64,000 bases of DNA from an uncultured Prevotellaceae bacterium (GCA_900314715.1 OMWI01000009.1:19936-83935); one strand, 5' to 3'; counted from the stretch's first letter, positions 46,663 through 57,088 are shown. Program-made: numbers and translations. Notes: a model not told the origin generated them from the sequence alone.

Positions 46663-47943
46663 ATGAAAAGAGACAACCAAATTTTTGAGTTAATCGAGAA
46701 AGAACATCAACGCCAATTGAAAGGCATTGAATTGATTGCCAGTGAAAACTTCGTAAGCGACCAAGTGATGGAAGCAATGGGAAGTTACTTAACCAACAAA
46801 TACGCCGAAGGCTATCCTGGGAAACGCTATTATGGCGGTTGCCAAGTGGTAGACGAAGTAGAGCAGTTGGCTATCGACCGTGTTTGCAAACTCTTTGATG
46901 CTGAATACGCCAACGTACAACCTCACTCTGGTGCTCAGGCAAATGCTGCCGTATTACTCGCAGTATTGAACCCTGGCGATACATTCCTCGGACTCAATCT
47001 CGCTCATGGTGGACACCTCTCTCATGGTTCTTCCGTGAACACGAGTGGTATATTGTACAAAGCCATCGGATATGACTTGAATCCTGAAACAGGTCGTGTT
47101 GACTACGACGAAATGGAGAAGTTGGCATTGGAACACAAACCCAAATTGATTATTGGCGGTGGTAGTGCTTATAGTCGTGAATGGGATTACAAACGTATGC
47201 GCGAAATTGCCGACAAGGTAGGTGCCCTTTTGATGATTGACATGGCTCACCCCGCAGGTCTTATTGCTGCTGGTTTACTTGACAATCCTGTAAAATACGC
47301 TCATATCGTTACCTCTACCACACATAAGACATTGCGTGGACCTCGCGGCGGTATTATCTTGATGGGTAAGGACTTCGAGAATCCTTGGGGTTTGAAGACG
47401 CCAAAAGGACAGGTAAAGATGATGTCTGCATTGCTCAACTCTGCCGTATTCCCAGGACAACAAGGTGGTCCATTGGAACATGTGATTGCGGCAAAGGCTG
47501 TAGCATTCGGAGAAGCTTTGCAACCAGAATTCAAGGAATGGGCAAAACAAGTGCAAAAGAATGCAAAGGTATTGGCTGACGAACTGATTAAGCGTGGATT
47601 CACTATCGTTAGCGGTGGTACAGACAACCACTCTATGCTCGTTGACCTTCGTTCAAAATATCCTGACCTTACAGGTAAGGTTGCTGAGAACGCATTGGTA
47701 GCTGCCGACATTACCGTCAATAAGAATATGGTTCCTTTCGATTCTCGTTCTGCATTCCAGACATCAGGTATTCGTTTGGGTACTCCTGCTATCACCACTC
47801 GTGGTGCTAAGGAAGACTTGATGGTGCAAATCGCTGCGTTTATTGAGGAAGTTTTGAATGCGCCAGAAGATGAAAACGTCATCGCAAGCGTTCGCAAGCG
47901 TGTAAACGACATCATGGCCAACTATCCTTTGTTCGCATATTAA
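46663..47943 (+). CDS. glyA: Serine hydroxymethyltransferase
   Basis: The 426-residue PLP enzyme interconverts serine and glycine with tetrahydrofolate and supplies one-carbon units. It has [35 protein letters not shown], and the PLP-lysine segment [15 protein letters not shown] near residue 227. Length is slightly above 415, as usual in this phylum. It is the only large gene under the promoter at 46583. Confidence 0.98.
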   Translation: MKRDNQIFELIEKEHQRQLKGIELIASENFVSDQVMEAMGSYLTNKYAEGYPGKRYYGGCQVVDEVEQLAIDRVCKLFDAEYANVQPHSGAQANAAVLLAVLNPGDTFLGLNLAHGGHLSHGSSVNTSGILYKAIGYDLNPETGRVDYDEMEKLALEHKPKLIIGGGSAYSREWDYKRMREIADKVGALLMIDMAHPAGLIAAGLLDNPVKYAHIVTSTTHKTLRGPRGGIILMGKDFENPWGLKTPKGQVKMMSALLNSAVFPGQQGGPLEHVIAAKAVAFGEALQPEFKEWAKQVQKNAKVLADELIKRGFTIVSGGTDNHSMLVDLRSKYPDLTGKVAENALVAADITVNKNMVPFDSRSAFQTSGIRLGTPAITTRGAKEDLMVQIAAFIEEVLNAPEDENVIASVRKRVNDIMANYPLFAY

Positions 47944-47950
47944 TGCATTC

Positions 47951-48121
47951 ATGGTTCAACTTATATTGACATATATTTTTGTGGCACTCTCCATCGGTTA
48001 TGCTATCATGAGCATATACAAAACCGTGAAGAGTGCCCAAAATCCTTGTTACGGATGCGATGGTTGTGCACTGAAAGAACTGAAAACGAAACAAAATAAA
48101 CATTGTCCAAAGAAAAATTAG
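47951..48121 (+). CDS. FeoB-associated-type Cys-rich small membrane protein
   Basis: A 56-residue reading frame starts 7 bp after the glyA stop. It has one N-terminal transmembrane helix (LILTYIFVALSIGYAIMSIY, 4-23), then NPCYGCDGCALKEL and a closing HCPKKN, giving four Cys. This matches small FeoB-associated Cys-rich membrane proteins, which accompany ferrous-iron transporters. No feoA or feoB gene is in the window, so the role is uncertain. Its short spacing suggests co-transcription with glyA. Confidence 0.7.
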   Translation: MVQLILTYIFVALSIGYAIMSIYKTVKSAQNPCYGCDGCALKELKTKQNKHCPKKN

Positions 48122-48129
48122 GCAATTTG

Positions 48130-48161
48130 TTTGGTATTCACAAATAATTGTTATACCTTTG
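48130..48161 (+). promoter_or_regulatory. Promoter of tRNA-Cys
   Basis: TTTG (48130-48133), a 20-bp spacer and TACCTTTG (48154-48161) lie 17 bp before the mature tRNA 5' end, an ideal position for transcription to begin just upstream of it. Confidence 0.75.
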
Positions 48162-48178
48162 CATCCGAAATCAAAAAA

Positions 48179-48249
48179 GGTACCTTGGCCGATCGGTTAG
48201 GTAACGGTCTGCAAAACCGTGTAGAGCAGTTCGACTCTGCTAGGTACCT
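48179..48249 (+). tRNA. tRNA-Cys (anticodon GCA)
   Basis: The 71-nt cloverleaf has acceptor stem GGTACCT pairing with AGGTACC and the anticodon loop CTGCAAA within ACGGT/ACCGT. The T loop is TTCGACT and the discriminator base is T, as expected for tRNA-Cys. CCA is not encoded. A promoter and terminator of its own flank it. Confidence 0.97.
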
Positions 48250-48253
48250 CAAC

Positions 48254-48290
48254 AAAAAGCAGTCAACATAAAGACTGCTTTTTTGTTTTT
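48254..48290 (+). terminator. Terminator of tRNA-Cys
   Basis: AAGCAGTC (48257-48264) pairs with GACTGCTT (48273-48280), followed by a run of T to 48284. It starts 5 nt after the tRNA. Confidence 0.9.
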
Positions 48291-48335
48291 CTACCGTTGA
48301 ATCACATTGGGTATACAAACCATGATTTGTAAACA

Positions 48336-48368
48336 AAGGAGGGCGTGGCAAATTGCCACACCCTCCTT
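48336..48368 (-). terminator. Terminator of the pectinesterase operon
   Basis: AAGGAGGG-C-GTGGC pairs with GCCAC-A-CCCTCCTT (48336-48368), a strong stem with one mismatch. On the minus strand it is followed by TTTGTTT. It lies 23 bp after the pectinesterase stop. Confidence 0.8.
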
Positions 48369-48390
48369 GAATTGTTTATCTCTAAGTAGA

Positions 48391-51300
48391 TTACTTAACG
48401 ATTATCTTTTTACCATTCTGGATATAGACTCCCTTTGTAGCTTTCTTAGTACGCATACCTTGCAGGTTGTAAATGTTTCCATTGACAGAGTCAACGGTAG
48501 CTTGGTTGATGCCATCAGTAAAGCCACCATCCTCACTAACAAGGTCATTGTCAATGTTTATACCGCCAAAGTTGAATACAAGTTTAGCACCAGAATCTGT
48601 CAGATGTTTCAAATATGCACGATAAGCAGCAATACGGTTTCCACCAGAAGCTTTCTTAAATGCCTTGACACCTGCGATGTAGTCACCTTCCATCACAACG
48701 GCATTATTCTTACCCAAGTCAGCATACGTTCCAACGAAATCGTATTGTCCGTTATTGTCAGTTACGGTCAACTCATTAGGTGCAACTATCGTCTTATTCT
48801 CAAATACTGGGAGATCAATGTCATTACCCTCAATGATAATAGCATAAGGAATATTGGACTCTAATTGATCCACCTCTTCGAAATTCAAGGTAATGATTCC
48901 GTTTTCCTCCGTAGTTCCTGTATAATTGAGAACGTGTGTGGCGCCAATCTCATCCTTCGTGGTCTGGAAGGGCAACACCAACGTATTCAATCCACTAAAC
49001 AACTTGCGCTCGTAAGTAACGGTTGCATACGTGCCAGCAGCAGGAGCCTCGGTGTCGGTATCAGACAATGTGATGCTTGCATCGGCAACAGTTGGTTCGA
49101 GTGCTTTACTCAATCCACCATACTCATTGGCAGCTTGGATTTTGTATTCAGCACCTTCCACATAGTCATAGGATGTCTCGGTGGTGAAGCCAATCACTTC
49201 TCCATCTTTGGTTATCACGTAACAGATGGCGTACGGAACAGCATTCCAAACGAGTTTTCCATTATTAATCTTTACTTCTGGAGCATCACAAGCCTCACAC
49301 TTCAAATCAGGTTGCCAGTTATCATCACCACTCATCACATTCTTGATGGTATATTGAGCAGCCTCCTCGTCGGTGAGGTAATTCTTCACGTTGAACTTCT
49401 CAACCTTCTCGCCTGTATTACTATCGATGTAGTAATAGTAGGTCTCACGTTGTGAAAGGTCAACAGGGTTGCCATTAGCATCCACGGTGTTGTAGTCTGC
49501 CCAAAGAGCAGGTAGTCCACCCATGGTGTTGTACCAACCTTTGGCGGGGATATTGATGAAAGTCTGCGTGTTGATGAACACGGTTTTGGGCTCATCGTGC
49601 CAAGGACGACCGAGCCAAATGTCGGTGACGTTAATACCTGGACGCGGACGAATGATGTTGTTCATAAATACATAGCCCCACTTTGTATCTGCGGTGTGGC
49701 GTGGTGCTACGATATAACCACCTGACGGACGATTGATTTGCAATGTATCGCCATCGAGATAAACGTCGCCTCCATTGTAGATGAAATCAACAGCACCCTC
49801 GATAAGCGAGTTCTTGATGTAGTGGCGATTTTTCTGAGTAGAGGCAGTAATCCATGTGTCTTGATAGCTAAGCAACGCCACATTATTAAGTGCCACACGG
49901 TCTGCTTGAGTATTCAAAGCGAGTGCTTGCGGACCAGCCAATTGCTCGTAACCATAGCTATTCTCAATAGTGAGGTTCTCGAAGAAAGCATCAGCACCTT
50001 TCACAACAACTGTTGCACCAGGATCTACTGGGTAGGCGTTATTGCCTCCACTCAGGCGGTTGTCAAGGATGACTGCCTTATCGCGTTCCTGACCAATGAG
50101 GTGCAAATTAGGTTTGTTGGCAGGCATATCAACATGTTCGTTGTAACGACCGTTCTTGATGAAGATGAGCCAAGGTTTAGCAGCACCAGTGGGAGCAGCA
50201 TCAATAGCAGCCTGCACGGTTTGGTACACAGGAATACCAGAAATCTCGGTAGTTCCATTAGCTCCAGCATCGACCACTGCATCATAGAGACGAATCTCTG
50301 GTTGTTGACGTTCCATGGTGGTGAAAGTGATGGTTGTGCTTGCTACAGCATTTCCACTACGGCTTACGAGTACGCCCTCAGGCATAGTGAAGGTGTATTG
50401 TGTTCCATACTTCAGACCACCGTAACGGAAGATGGCACTTTTGCCAGAGATAATCGGTGCAATCTCCTCTCCATCGAGAGTTGCGAAGCCTTGTCCAGCC
50501 TTAATCTTATTATCAAAGGTAAGGATAATGCTACCATTGGCACTCACGTCTTCATCACCATCTGCAGGGGTGCTGCTCACGAGTGTAGCTGTTTGCTCTG
50601 TGCCACCTAATTGGTCGGCCAACACGAAAATCTCGGCGATGGAAGTACCATCGTAGTCGCTGGCTACACCAATCTTATCGCTGGTGCGGTCAGGCATCCA
50701 ACGAATCCATACGCGTTGTTGGTCATTGGCATCCTCGGGCAATGCAAACTCCTTCGGACCATCCCATCCACGTGAAGGTGGGTTGAATGTTCCAATGGTG
50801 GTGTAATTCTCGCCATCGATGGAGTATTGTACGTTATTAATAGAATATGTGTTATAGTCATCACCTAAGCAACTGCTGATAATCAAGTTCTCATAGCCTT
50901 TCGATGAGAATGATATTTCCCAGTACCATTCCTCTGATAGATACTTCCAGATACGGGCAGCAAACTTACCGTTTTCCTGTCCGTTACCAATGCCACGTGT
51001 TAACCAACTGCTGGTGGTTCCATCTGCTTGGCGAACGGTCAACATTCCAGCATTGTCACTCTCTGCCTTATAGTCAGCTGCACGGTCGCGTGAAGGTTGG
51101 TCGTAATAGAGGTCCCAACCCACGATGTAGTCGGCAGCAGAAAAATTAGCGGTAACATTCTTTTCACCAGTCATCTTCAACTCACATTCTTGACTTGTAC
51201 CTTGTGCGTCGCCTTCCCAACCCGTGAATGTAAGGATGCGATTATTGATGGCTGTGAGTTTCACGTCGGTTCCTTCCTCGTAATAGTGTACGCCATCTAC

Positions 51301-52839
51301 GACATTACCAATAGGTGAATATTGCACGAGATTGTCGTTCACACCTTCCGAACGGGTGAGATTCAATGCGAAGACATTTTTCTTCGTGTAAGTAGCGATA
51401 AGGGTGGTGTTTTTACTAATATCGAAGCTATATGGATTCTCCGTTGAAACGGTCTCGCCTTCCTCATCAACCCATGCTGCAAAGTGATAGCCAAAGTTCT
51501 CAGAAGCAGAGACGGTGATGCTTGTACCCTCGTCAAACTCATTACCTGCGGGATTAATTGTTATCTTCCCAGCACCTTCAGTACCCTGACTCACGTTGAG
51601 TGTGTATGACGATACAGCCTCAATCACACCTTCCACGTCGGCCATAAACACAACGTCGCTGTAGGCATACTGCTTGTTTGTAGCCAATCCACGGATGTAA
51701 ATCTTTACCTCAAGGATATCATCGGTAGTTGGGATAGAAGTCAAGTCATAATTATATGCGGTGTAGTAAGGACTCTCTTTCACCAAAGCGGGACGCTCGT
51801 TAGTGGCGATTTCGTAACGCTGACCTCCGCTGAAGGCAACGACATCAAAGTTACCGCCGTTGGTTCCTACGCGACTGGCATGGAAAGCAAACGATTTCGG
51901 AGTAACGCTGAGACCCTTCTTAGGTTTCATGGTGAATGTGATGGCATTGACATCCTCCTGAGAACCAGCCTGCTCTGTGGGTTGGAACATCGTTTCCAAT
52001 ATGCCACCGTCCGTGCGTGTGCCATTCATAATGAGATTGTCACCTACGGTCATTTCTGCCACACTAAACACATCTTCTTTTATGGCTTGGGCTGTAGTGG
52101 CACTATTAGCACCTTCTTTCAATGGCCAAGTTAACGTGAAGTCTTGTTCGTTGACAGTCTCGCTAACGGGAGAACCAGCCTCAACGGCATTTATCTTCAT
52201 ATAATTGAGATTCCAATTCGAGGAAAAGCCGTTGCCTGCAATGAGACGTAAGATAACCAACTCCTTGTTTGCGGCAGAGATTTGTACCGTATTGTCTTTA
52301 TAGAGCCACCAGTTGCCCATCGTCTCGAATGTACCTGCATCGAACCATGTCTGTCCACCATCGGTAGATACGACTGCCTCAAGCGTAGCAACCTCGTTCT
52401 TACCCCATGCACATGCGAAATCAACGGTTACATCCTTATAACCTGTGGTGGGGAATCTCACCTCGTAGTAATTGTTGTGCTGCGAGGGGTCAGTGTAATC
52501 GGTAATTGCATTAGCCTCAGTATCATTCACGATACGGAATACCTGATTGTTGTAACCAGTGGTGATAGCCCAATAGCGGGCAGTCTTGCCAGTAATTGTG
52601 TAGTCGGCTACATTGCCCACGGCTTCGTTTGCCACAATGATGGGTTGTCCATTATTGAACCACTGAGTTTTCACTTCTGCCCAACTGTCGGAGTTAGGTG
52701 TGTAGATACCATCCGCTACGGTATAACCCGTATCGAAGGTCCATTTTGCTAATTGTGTACTCTCTTGAGCCAATACGAAGGTTGGAAAGAGTGCAAACAA
52801 TGCAAGAATGAATTTTGAAATAATAGATTTGTTTTGCAT
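48391..52839 (-). CDS. Large multidomain secreted pectinesterase (CE8)
   Basis: The 1482-residue protein has a signal peptide (1-24, ending FVLAQ) and jelly-roll-like N-terminal modules. Divergent InlB-B-type repeats occupy about 415-565 (SITVSASENFGYHFAAW). An Ig-like Big_5 domain spans about 750-855 (STPADGDEDVSANGSIILTF). The CE8 catalytic beta-helix is at about 865-1170, with YNEHVDM, GPQALAL, LSYQDTW, GAVDFIYNGG (catalytic Asp) and WLGRPWH. The C-terminus (IYNLQGM...KGVYIQNGKKIIVK) is the sorting-like tail. The enzyme removes methyl groups from homogalacturonan, exposing it to polygalacturonase and lyase. It lies 41 bp after the acetylesterase gene in the same direction. Confidence 0.92.
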   Translation of the reverse strand: MQNKSIISKFILALFALFPTFVLAQESTQLAKWTFDTGYTVADGIYTPNSDSWAEVKTQWFNNGQPIIVANEAVGNVADYTITGKTARYWAITTGYNNQVFRIVNDTEANAITDYTDPSQHNNYYEVRFPTTGYKDVTVDFACAWGKNEVATLEAVVSTDGGQTWFDAGTFETMGNWWLYKDNTVQISAANKELVILRLIAGNGFSSNWNLNYMKINAVEAGSPVSETVNEQDFTLTWPLKEGANSATTAQAIKEDVFSVAEMTVGDNLIMNGTRTDGGILETMFQPTEQAGSQEDVNAITFTMKPKKGLSVTPKSFAFHASRVGTNGGNFDVVAFSGGQRYEIATNERPALVKESPYYTAYNYDLTSIPTTDDILEVKIYIRGLATNKQYAYSDVVFMADVEGVIEAVSSYTLNVSQGTEGAGKITINPAGNEFDEGTSITVSASENFGYHFAAWVDEEGETVSTENPYSFDISKNTTLIATYTKKNVFALNLTRSEGVNDNLVQYSPIGNVVDGVHYYEEGTDVKLTAINNRILTFTGWEGDAQGTSQECELKMTGEKNVTANFSAADYIVGWDLYYDQPSRDRAADYKAESDNAGMLTVRQADGTTSSWLTRGIGNGQENGKFAARIWKYLSEEWYWEISFSSKGYENLIISSCLGDDYNTYSINNVQYSIDGENYTTIGTFNPPSRGWDGPKEFALPEDANDQQRVWIRWMPDRTSDKIGVASDYDGTSIAEIFVLADQLGGTEQTATLVSSTPADGDEDVSANGSIILTFDNKIKAGQGFATLDGEEIAPIISGKSAIFRYGGLKYGTQYTFTMPEGVLVSRSGNAVASTTITFTTMERQQPEIRLYDAVVDAGANGTTEISGIPVYQTVQAAIDAAPTGAAKPWLIFIKNGRYNEHVDMPANKPNLHLIGQERDKAVILDNRLSGGNNAYPVDPGATVVVKGADAFFENLTIENSYGYEQLAGPQALALNTQADRVALNNVALLSYQDTWITASTQKNRHYIKNSLIEGAVDFIYNGGDVYLDGDTLQINRPSGGYIVAPRHTADTKWGYVFMNNIIRPRPGINVTDIWLGRPWHDEPKTVFINTQTFINIPAKGWYNTMGGLPALWADYNTVDANGNPVDLSQRETYYYYIDSNTGEKVEKFNVKNYLTDEEAAQYTIKNVMSGDDNWQPDLKCEACDAPEVKINNGKLVWNAVPYAICYVITKDGEVIGFTTETSYDYVEGAEYKIQAANEYGGLSKALEPTVADASITLSDTDTEAPAAGTYATVTYERKLFSGLNTLVLPFQTTKDEIGATHVLNYTGTTEENGIITLNFEEVDQLESNIPYAIIIEGNDIDLPVFENKTIVAPNELTVTDNNGQYDFVGTYADLGKNNAVVMEGDYIAGVKAFKKASGGNRIAAYRAYLKHLTDSGAKLVFNFGGINIDNDLVSEDGGFTDGINQATVDSVNGNIYNLQGMRTKKATKGVYIQNGKKIIVK

Positions 52840-52880
52840 GATGTTATAAATTTAAAATATTAAATGTGTAGCAAATTATG

Positions 52881-54818
52881 TTAATCGCTTTCCAAGATGA
52901 TGTTCACCAATTGGGTTACATCAGAAATGTTGATGGTATTATCGCGATTGATATCAGCATTGTCCTTGATAAACGATGGGTTGTCCACATTAAGGATATA
53001 CTCAACTAATAGTACGACATCCGAGATATTCACCAGTTCGTCTCCATTGACATCACCCAATATACCTTCGGGGGTATTCGTGGCATCAGTCGCCATTCCG
53101 TGAATGCGCAAGTCTGAAAGACAGATGGTCTTACCCGTGGCTGCTCCATTGTACCAAGGATAGACGCGCACGAGCAGTTCTTGTCCTTCTTCGAGTTTAA
53201 TGACAGGCTTAGTCTCCACATATTGCATGTTGTTTGCTGGCATCTTCTTCATCTCGAAAATGGTAGTGCGAGTCTCAAAGTTGTCTGTGGAATAATAGAT
53301 GTGTGAGCACATTCCGTTGCCTCCACATCCACAAACGAAGAGGCTAATTTCATCAATGGTCAATGTCATACCATTGGCAGGCTTGATTCCCCATTGGATA
53401 TAACGTTGTGGGTTGTCGTCAATCTCGTTTGCAGGCCAAGCATCACCGATGAGCAGATTGCGTTGTGTCTTTCGAGTGGCATCATATCCTGTCCAATCAG
53501 GCCATACGGTATTAGCATTGGGATTGGAATATCGCTGTACGTACATACCTGTCCACGATTCGGGAATGACTTCTGCTGGACCCGTCAACTCATAACCATC
53601 GTTTTTCTCTAACCGCCAATAGGCATTTACTTCCGTACCTCCCTCCAATACTATAGCCGTGGCCTTGATGGGAACAACGATACTCTTATCGCCTTGTTTG
53701 ACGGTAATTGTGCCTTCCGTCACCCCATTCTTGGAAAGAGTCAGTTGAGCATAAAAGGTCTTGACTAGTGTGGAAGCGGTATAAGAAGAGGTCAATTGAC
53801 TTTGCCATTCTTTCTTATCAAATGACAAAGAGACTCCCTCGCTTGCTTCCATGCTTACGGTTCCTTCTTCAGGAGATAATCCAAAACCGTTTAAGGTAAA
53901 CTCTTTTTGTAATGTCTGCCCCTTATAAGCCTCGCCCAAATCCGCTTCAGAAGGATTGATGGAAAGGTCGGTAGGTAAAACAATGTTGTCGGAAAGTATT
54001 CCTTGCGCTTTCATCAATTCCGCACATTTACGAGCAACAAGCAAAGCACCTGTGCTGTTGAAGTGGGTGGAACCTTCCCCATCAAATAAATATTCGTGGC
54101 ACTTTGTGTCTCCATATCTCTCATACAACTCAGCCGTAGCAGTAGTTAAGTCGATAAAAGGGATATTTCTTTCAATCGCCAATTGTTGCATGTGATAAGG
54201 ATAATCCATCGTATGGTCATTGGCAGGTACGCTTTGATTCTCCTTGATACCTGTTTCGGTGAGAATGGAGAATTTGTCGCCCAAGTCGTGCTTGCCGTTT
54301 CGGCGAATCGTTGAATCAGCGAAATAACTACGACAAACAGGAGCTACAAGCAACGGATGAGCACCGAGTGCCTCTACTTCATCAACGATTTTGGATAAAT
54401 TTTGCTTATAGGTAGTGGAAGGAACAGTTCCGCGAAGGTCAACGGCAGCTGCGGCATTCGTGTTTCCGATACTATTGTAATACGCTTGCAACGCATAACC
54501 ATCCATTCCGTCGTTCTTCTCGTCGTTGTGTGCAAACTGGATAATGACGTAGTCACCTGCTTTCACCTGCCTTTTTGCCGTTTGCCATAGTTCGTTGTAA
54601 CCTCCATAAGTATCTCTGCCACCTCTTGCGTAGTTGATGGAAGTCCATCCGTTTGTAAGGAATTGTCCGAAATACATTCCCCATCCACGAGTTACTGTAG
54701 CTGCTTCATCATAAGGAGCCATCGTTGAATCTCCGAGTGTGTGAACCTTTCCAGGTGTGGCACTGAGTAGTGTCAATGCCACGAGAATAGTTATAATACC
54801 GAATAGTTTCTGTTTCAT
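52881..54818 (-). CDS. Secreted rhamnogalacturonan acetylesterase (CE12-type) with C-terminal dockerin
   Basis: Starting at ATG 54818 (the upstream ATG at 54905 would add a charged 29-residue leader), the protein has a signal peptide (1-20). An SGNH-hydrolase domain follows: GDSTMAPYD (Ser31), NYARGGRDTYGG, FAHNDEKND (Asn98) and DGEGSTHFN, near 243-251. This matches CE12 rhamnogalacturonan acetylesterases. Beta-sandwich regions fill about 300-575. The end (about 585-645) is a dockerin with two calcium loops: DVNGDELVNISDVVLLVEYI and DINRDNTINISDVTQLVNII. It should deacetylate RG-I and be docked or anchored through the dockerin. No cohesin is in the window. Confidence 0.9.
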   Translation of the reverse strand: MKQKLFGIITILVALTLLSATPGKVHTLGDSTMAPYDEAATVTRGWGMYFGQFLTNGWTSINYARGGRDTYGGYNELWQTAKRQVKAGDYVIIQFAHNDEKNDGMDGYALQAYYNSIGNTNAAAAVDLRGTVPSTTYKQNLSKIVDEVEALGAHPLLVAPVCRSYFADSTIRRNGKHDLGDKFSILTETGIKENQSVPANDHTMDYPYHMQQLAIERNIPFIDLTTATAELYERYGDTKCHEYLFDGEGSTHFNSTGALLVARKCAELMKAQGILSDNIVLPTDLSINPSEADLGEAYKGQTLQKEFTLNGFGLSPEEGTVSMEASEGVSLSFDKKEWQSQLTSSYTASTLVKTFYAQLTLSKNGVTEGTITVKQGDKSIVVPIKATAIVLEGGTEVNAYWRLEKNDGYELTGPAEVIPESWTGMYVQRYSNPNANTVWPDWTGYDATRKTQRNLLIGDAWPANEIDDNPQRYIQWGIKPANGMTLTIDEISLFVCGCGGNGMCSHIYYSTDNFETRTTIFEMKKMPANNMQYVETKPVIKLEEGQELLVRVYPWYNGAATGKTICLSDLRIHGMATDATNTPEGILGDVNGDELVNISDVVLLVEYILNVDNPSFIKDNADINRDNTINISDVTQLVNIILESD

Positions 54819-55112
54819 TTTTGATTTGATTTGTAGATGTTTGTATTTTGTTTTGAAAATCGTTTCTACTTGTTGGCTTTTGTTTAGATTGTTTTCTGAA
54901 CGCAAAATTATATATACGAGGTGAATTCATCGGGTAAAATTATGTAATCTTGGGTTGTTTTTGTGTCAAAAAGATAATAATGCATAATTTTCCACCTTTG
55001 TGATTTATTTTTCCACCTTTTTAACCTCTCCTAAAGTATATATTTATAGTCGTAAAGTAATACGCTGCATAATAGCAGGTAAGATAATAAAAATAGTTGG
55101 TCATTAGGTTGG

Positions 55113-55222
55113 AAAACATAGGTTTCTATGCTACAAGCCATTGATCTGTACATTACAGAACAATGGCTTGTAGCAAACAAAGCAATGGTTTACATGGTCT
55201 AAAGCAATGGTTTGCAGCATTC
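55113..55222. repeat. 22-bp tandem array, five units, at the LRR gene stop
   Basis: Units start at 55113, 55135, 55157, 55179 and 55201. The first, fourth and fifth are AAA-N7-TTT-N9 (cores ACATAGG, GCAATGG, GCAATGG); the others differ in one or two flanking bases. An isolated similar unit (AAAGTATATATTT) lies at 55033. The last unit ends 12 bp from the LRR coding end. The remaining gene-free part of 54819-55112 shows only a TAATTTTG -7-like box (54903-54910). Confidence 0.8.
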
Positions 55223-55233
55223 AAAATGTAATG

Positions 55234-57066
55234 CTACTTGCATATAACTTTCCTTACCGTCCCGTCATCGTATCTCACCAAGTGGATACCTTTGCTTTCG
55301 GGAGATATGCGGGAGCCAGAGAGGGAATAGTGAATGCCGTCATCGGGTTCTCTCACCGTAGTAGGACGAACGCCAGTCTCCTCATCTGTCAGCGGTACGA
55401 TTTCCTTGAACCTCCCCCAATACTTATGGTTGCGGTACAACCTCACCGATTGAGCAGGAACATGCAGCGTCTTATCGGAATACGTGCTGAAAGAGTAACA
55501 ATCAAGGGGAGTTTCGATGTAGCAATAGACATCCTTCAAGTCATCCACCAGAGATTGCCCAGAATAGTAGTAAGCATGGATAAAGGCATATTCACCTATC
55601 TCCTCCACTCCAGAGGGTATCACCACGGTCTTCAGGATTCGGTGAGTATAAGTGTAATTAGAAAATGCCATATATCCGATTGTCTTCAGCGAATTGGGAA
55701 GGATGATGCAGGTCAACCAGCGATTATCGGCAAAGGCATATTTCCCGATATGCTTCAACGAAGGAGGCAAAATTAGGCAGGAGTCACCACCTTCCTCTGC
55801 CATGGTTGGAGGAATAATCCTGCTGAATTTACACGAATGAAAGGTACTGTCCTCGATGGATTCCAGGCCGTCTGGCAACTTGGCCGTACTTAATTTACAG
55901 TAGGCGAAAGCGGATTTACCGATACGCTTCACGGAGTTGGGAATGATTATCGATTCAAGTCCGCAATGGGAAAACGTCCCGTTGCGGATTTCCGACAAAT
56001 CGGCTGGAATGTTGATACTTGAAAGGCCCTTGCACCGCAGGAACGCGGAGTCGCCGATTTCCCTCACCGAATTCGGGACGTTGATGCTCGAAAGGCCCGT
56101 GCAATCCTTGAACGCAGAATGGCCGATGCTCTGAAGTGAAGAACCATGGATAGTTACATCGGATAATCTCCCGCAACCCAAAAAGGCGGAGTCTGCCATG
56201 TTAATAACTGTCTCGGGAATGGTCACGGAAGTCAGAAACCTGCAATTATAAAAAGTACCCTCCCTGATGGATTTCAGGTTTTTAGGAATAACGGCTGAGG
56301 TAATTTTAGAATTCCAAAAAGCTCCCCTTCCCATATAATCCATCGAATCGGGTAGTGTTAAAGGACCTGGAAAATATGAAGGGGAATCACCACAAAAAAG
56401 GAATGCAAAGTCACCGATATGCCTCAAGCTATTGGGCAGCCTGATGGTGGTCAGGCCACTGTTGTAAAAGGCAAAATCACCGAGGAACGTCAGCGAGTCG
56501 GAAAAACGTACATCCGTGAGATTGCTTGTGGCAGCGAATGCGTACTCTTCTATGTGAGTAACCGAATTGGGCAAGGAAAGGGACTTCAACTCTTTAAGGC
56601 CAGCGAAGGCATACTGGGCGATACCAGTCACGTTATTGGGGATTATGGTGTTGTTACTGCCTAACAACAAAGTGTTGGTAGAAGTCTCCATCAAGGCGTT
56701 GCAGCCATTACGAGAATCGTATTTGGGGTTCTCGGGAGCTACCTCTATCGAAGATAGTGGAGGATATAAATAATAAAACAAGGGGATTCCAATGTTCACC
56801 ACGTATTTCGGTATGGACAATGATTCCATTCCATAGCAAAACCAGAAAGCTCCCGTCTCTATACTGGTTACGGGATATGTACGGCCGCCCAATACTAACG
56901 ACTCCAAGATGGGGTATTCTTTCTGTTCATGATTAGTTGCCTTGACAACCTTTGCCTCGCCGATAGAGGTGTCTATCTCATAGACGACCCCGTCCCATTC
57001 CACCGTTTGAGAACGGGATGCTAAGGGCAGGAGCAGGAGCAATATGAAAATGAATGTTCTTGACAT
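55234..57066 (-). CDS. BspA-like leucine-rich-repeat surface protein
   Basis: The 610-residue protein has a signal peptide (1-19, ending ASRSQ). It is then built of BspA-type (LRR_5) repeats from about 45 to 520, with units such as SITIPETVxxIxDSAFxGCxxL. The C-terminus (GIHYSLSGSRISPESKGIHLVRY...RKVICK) is the sorting-like tail. Such proteins are usually surface or secreted adhesins that bind host or other proteins. It follows the beta-helix gene with a 22-bp gap, so they probably form one transcript. Confidence 0.88.
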   Translation of the reverse strand: MSRTFIFILLLLLPLASRSQTVEWDGVVYEIDTSIGEAKVVKATNHEQKEYPILESLVLGGRTYPVTSIETGAFWFCYGMESLSIPKYVVNIGIPLFYYLYPPLSSIEVAPENPKYDSRNGCNALMETSTNTLLLGSNNTIIPNNVTGIAQYAFAGLKELKSLSLPNSVTHIEEYAFAATSNLTDVRFSDSLTFLGDFAFYNSGLTTIRLPNSLRHIGDFAFLFCGDSPSYFPGPLTLPDSMDYMGRGAFWNSKITSAVIPKNLKSIREGTFYNCRFLTSVTIPETVINMADSAFLGCGRLSDVTIHGSSLQSIGHSAFKDCTGLSSINVPNSVREIGDSAFLRCKGLSSINIPADLSEIRNGTFSHCGLESIIIPNSVKRIGKSAFAYCKLSTAKLPDGLESIEDSTFHSCKFSRIIPPTMAEEGGDSCLILPPSLKHIGKYAFADNRWLTCIILPNSLKTIGYMAFSNYTYTHRILKTVVIPSGVEEIGEYAFIHAYYYSGQSLVDDLKDVYCYIETPLDCYSFSTYSDKTLHVPAQSVRLYRNHKYWGRFKEIVPLTDEETGVRPTTVREPDDGIHYSLSGSRISPESKGIHLVRYDDGTVRKVICK

Positions 57067-57088
57067 GATGATAGAAGTTTTGGTTATA

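Noticed and set aside
54818-54905. Upstream start for the acetylesterase
   Set aside because: It adds a charged, non-signal N-terminus; the internal ATG at 54818 begins directly with a typical signal peptide.
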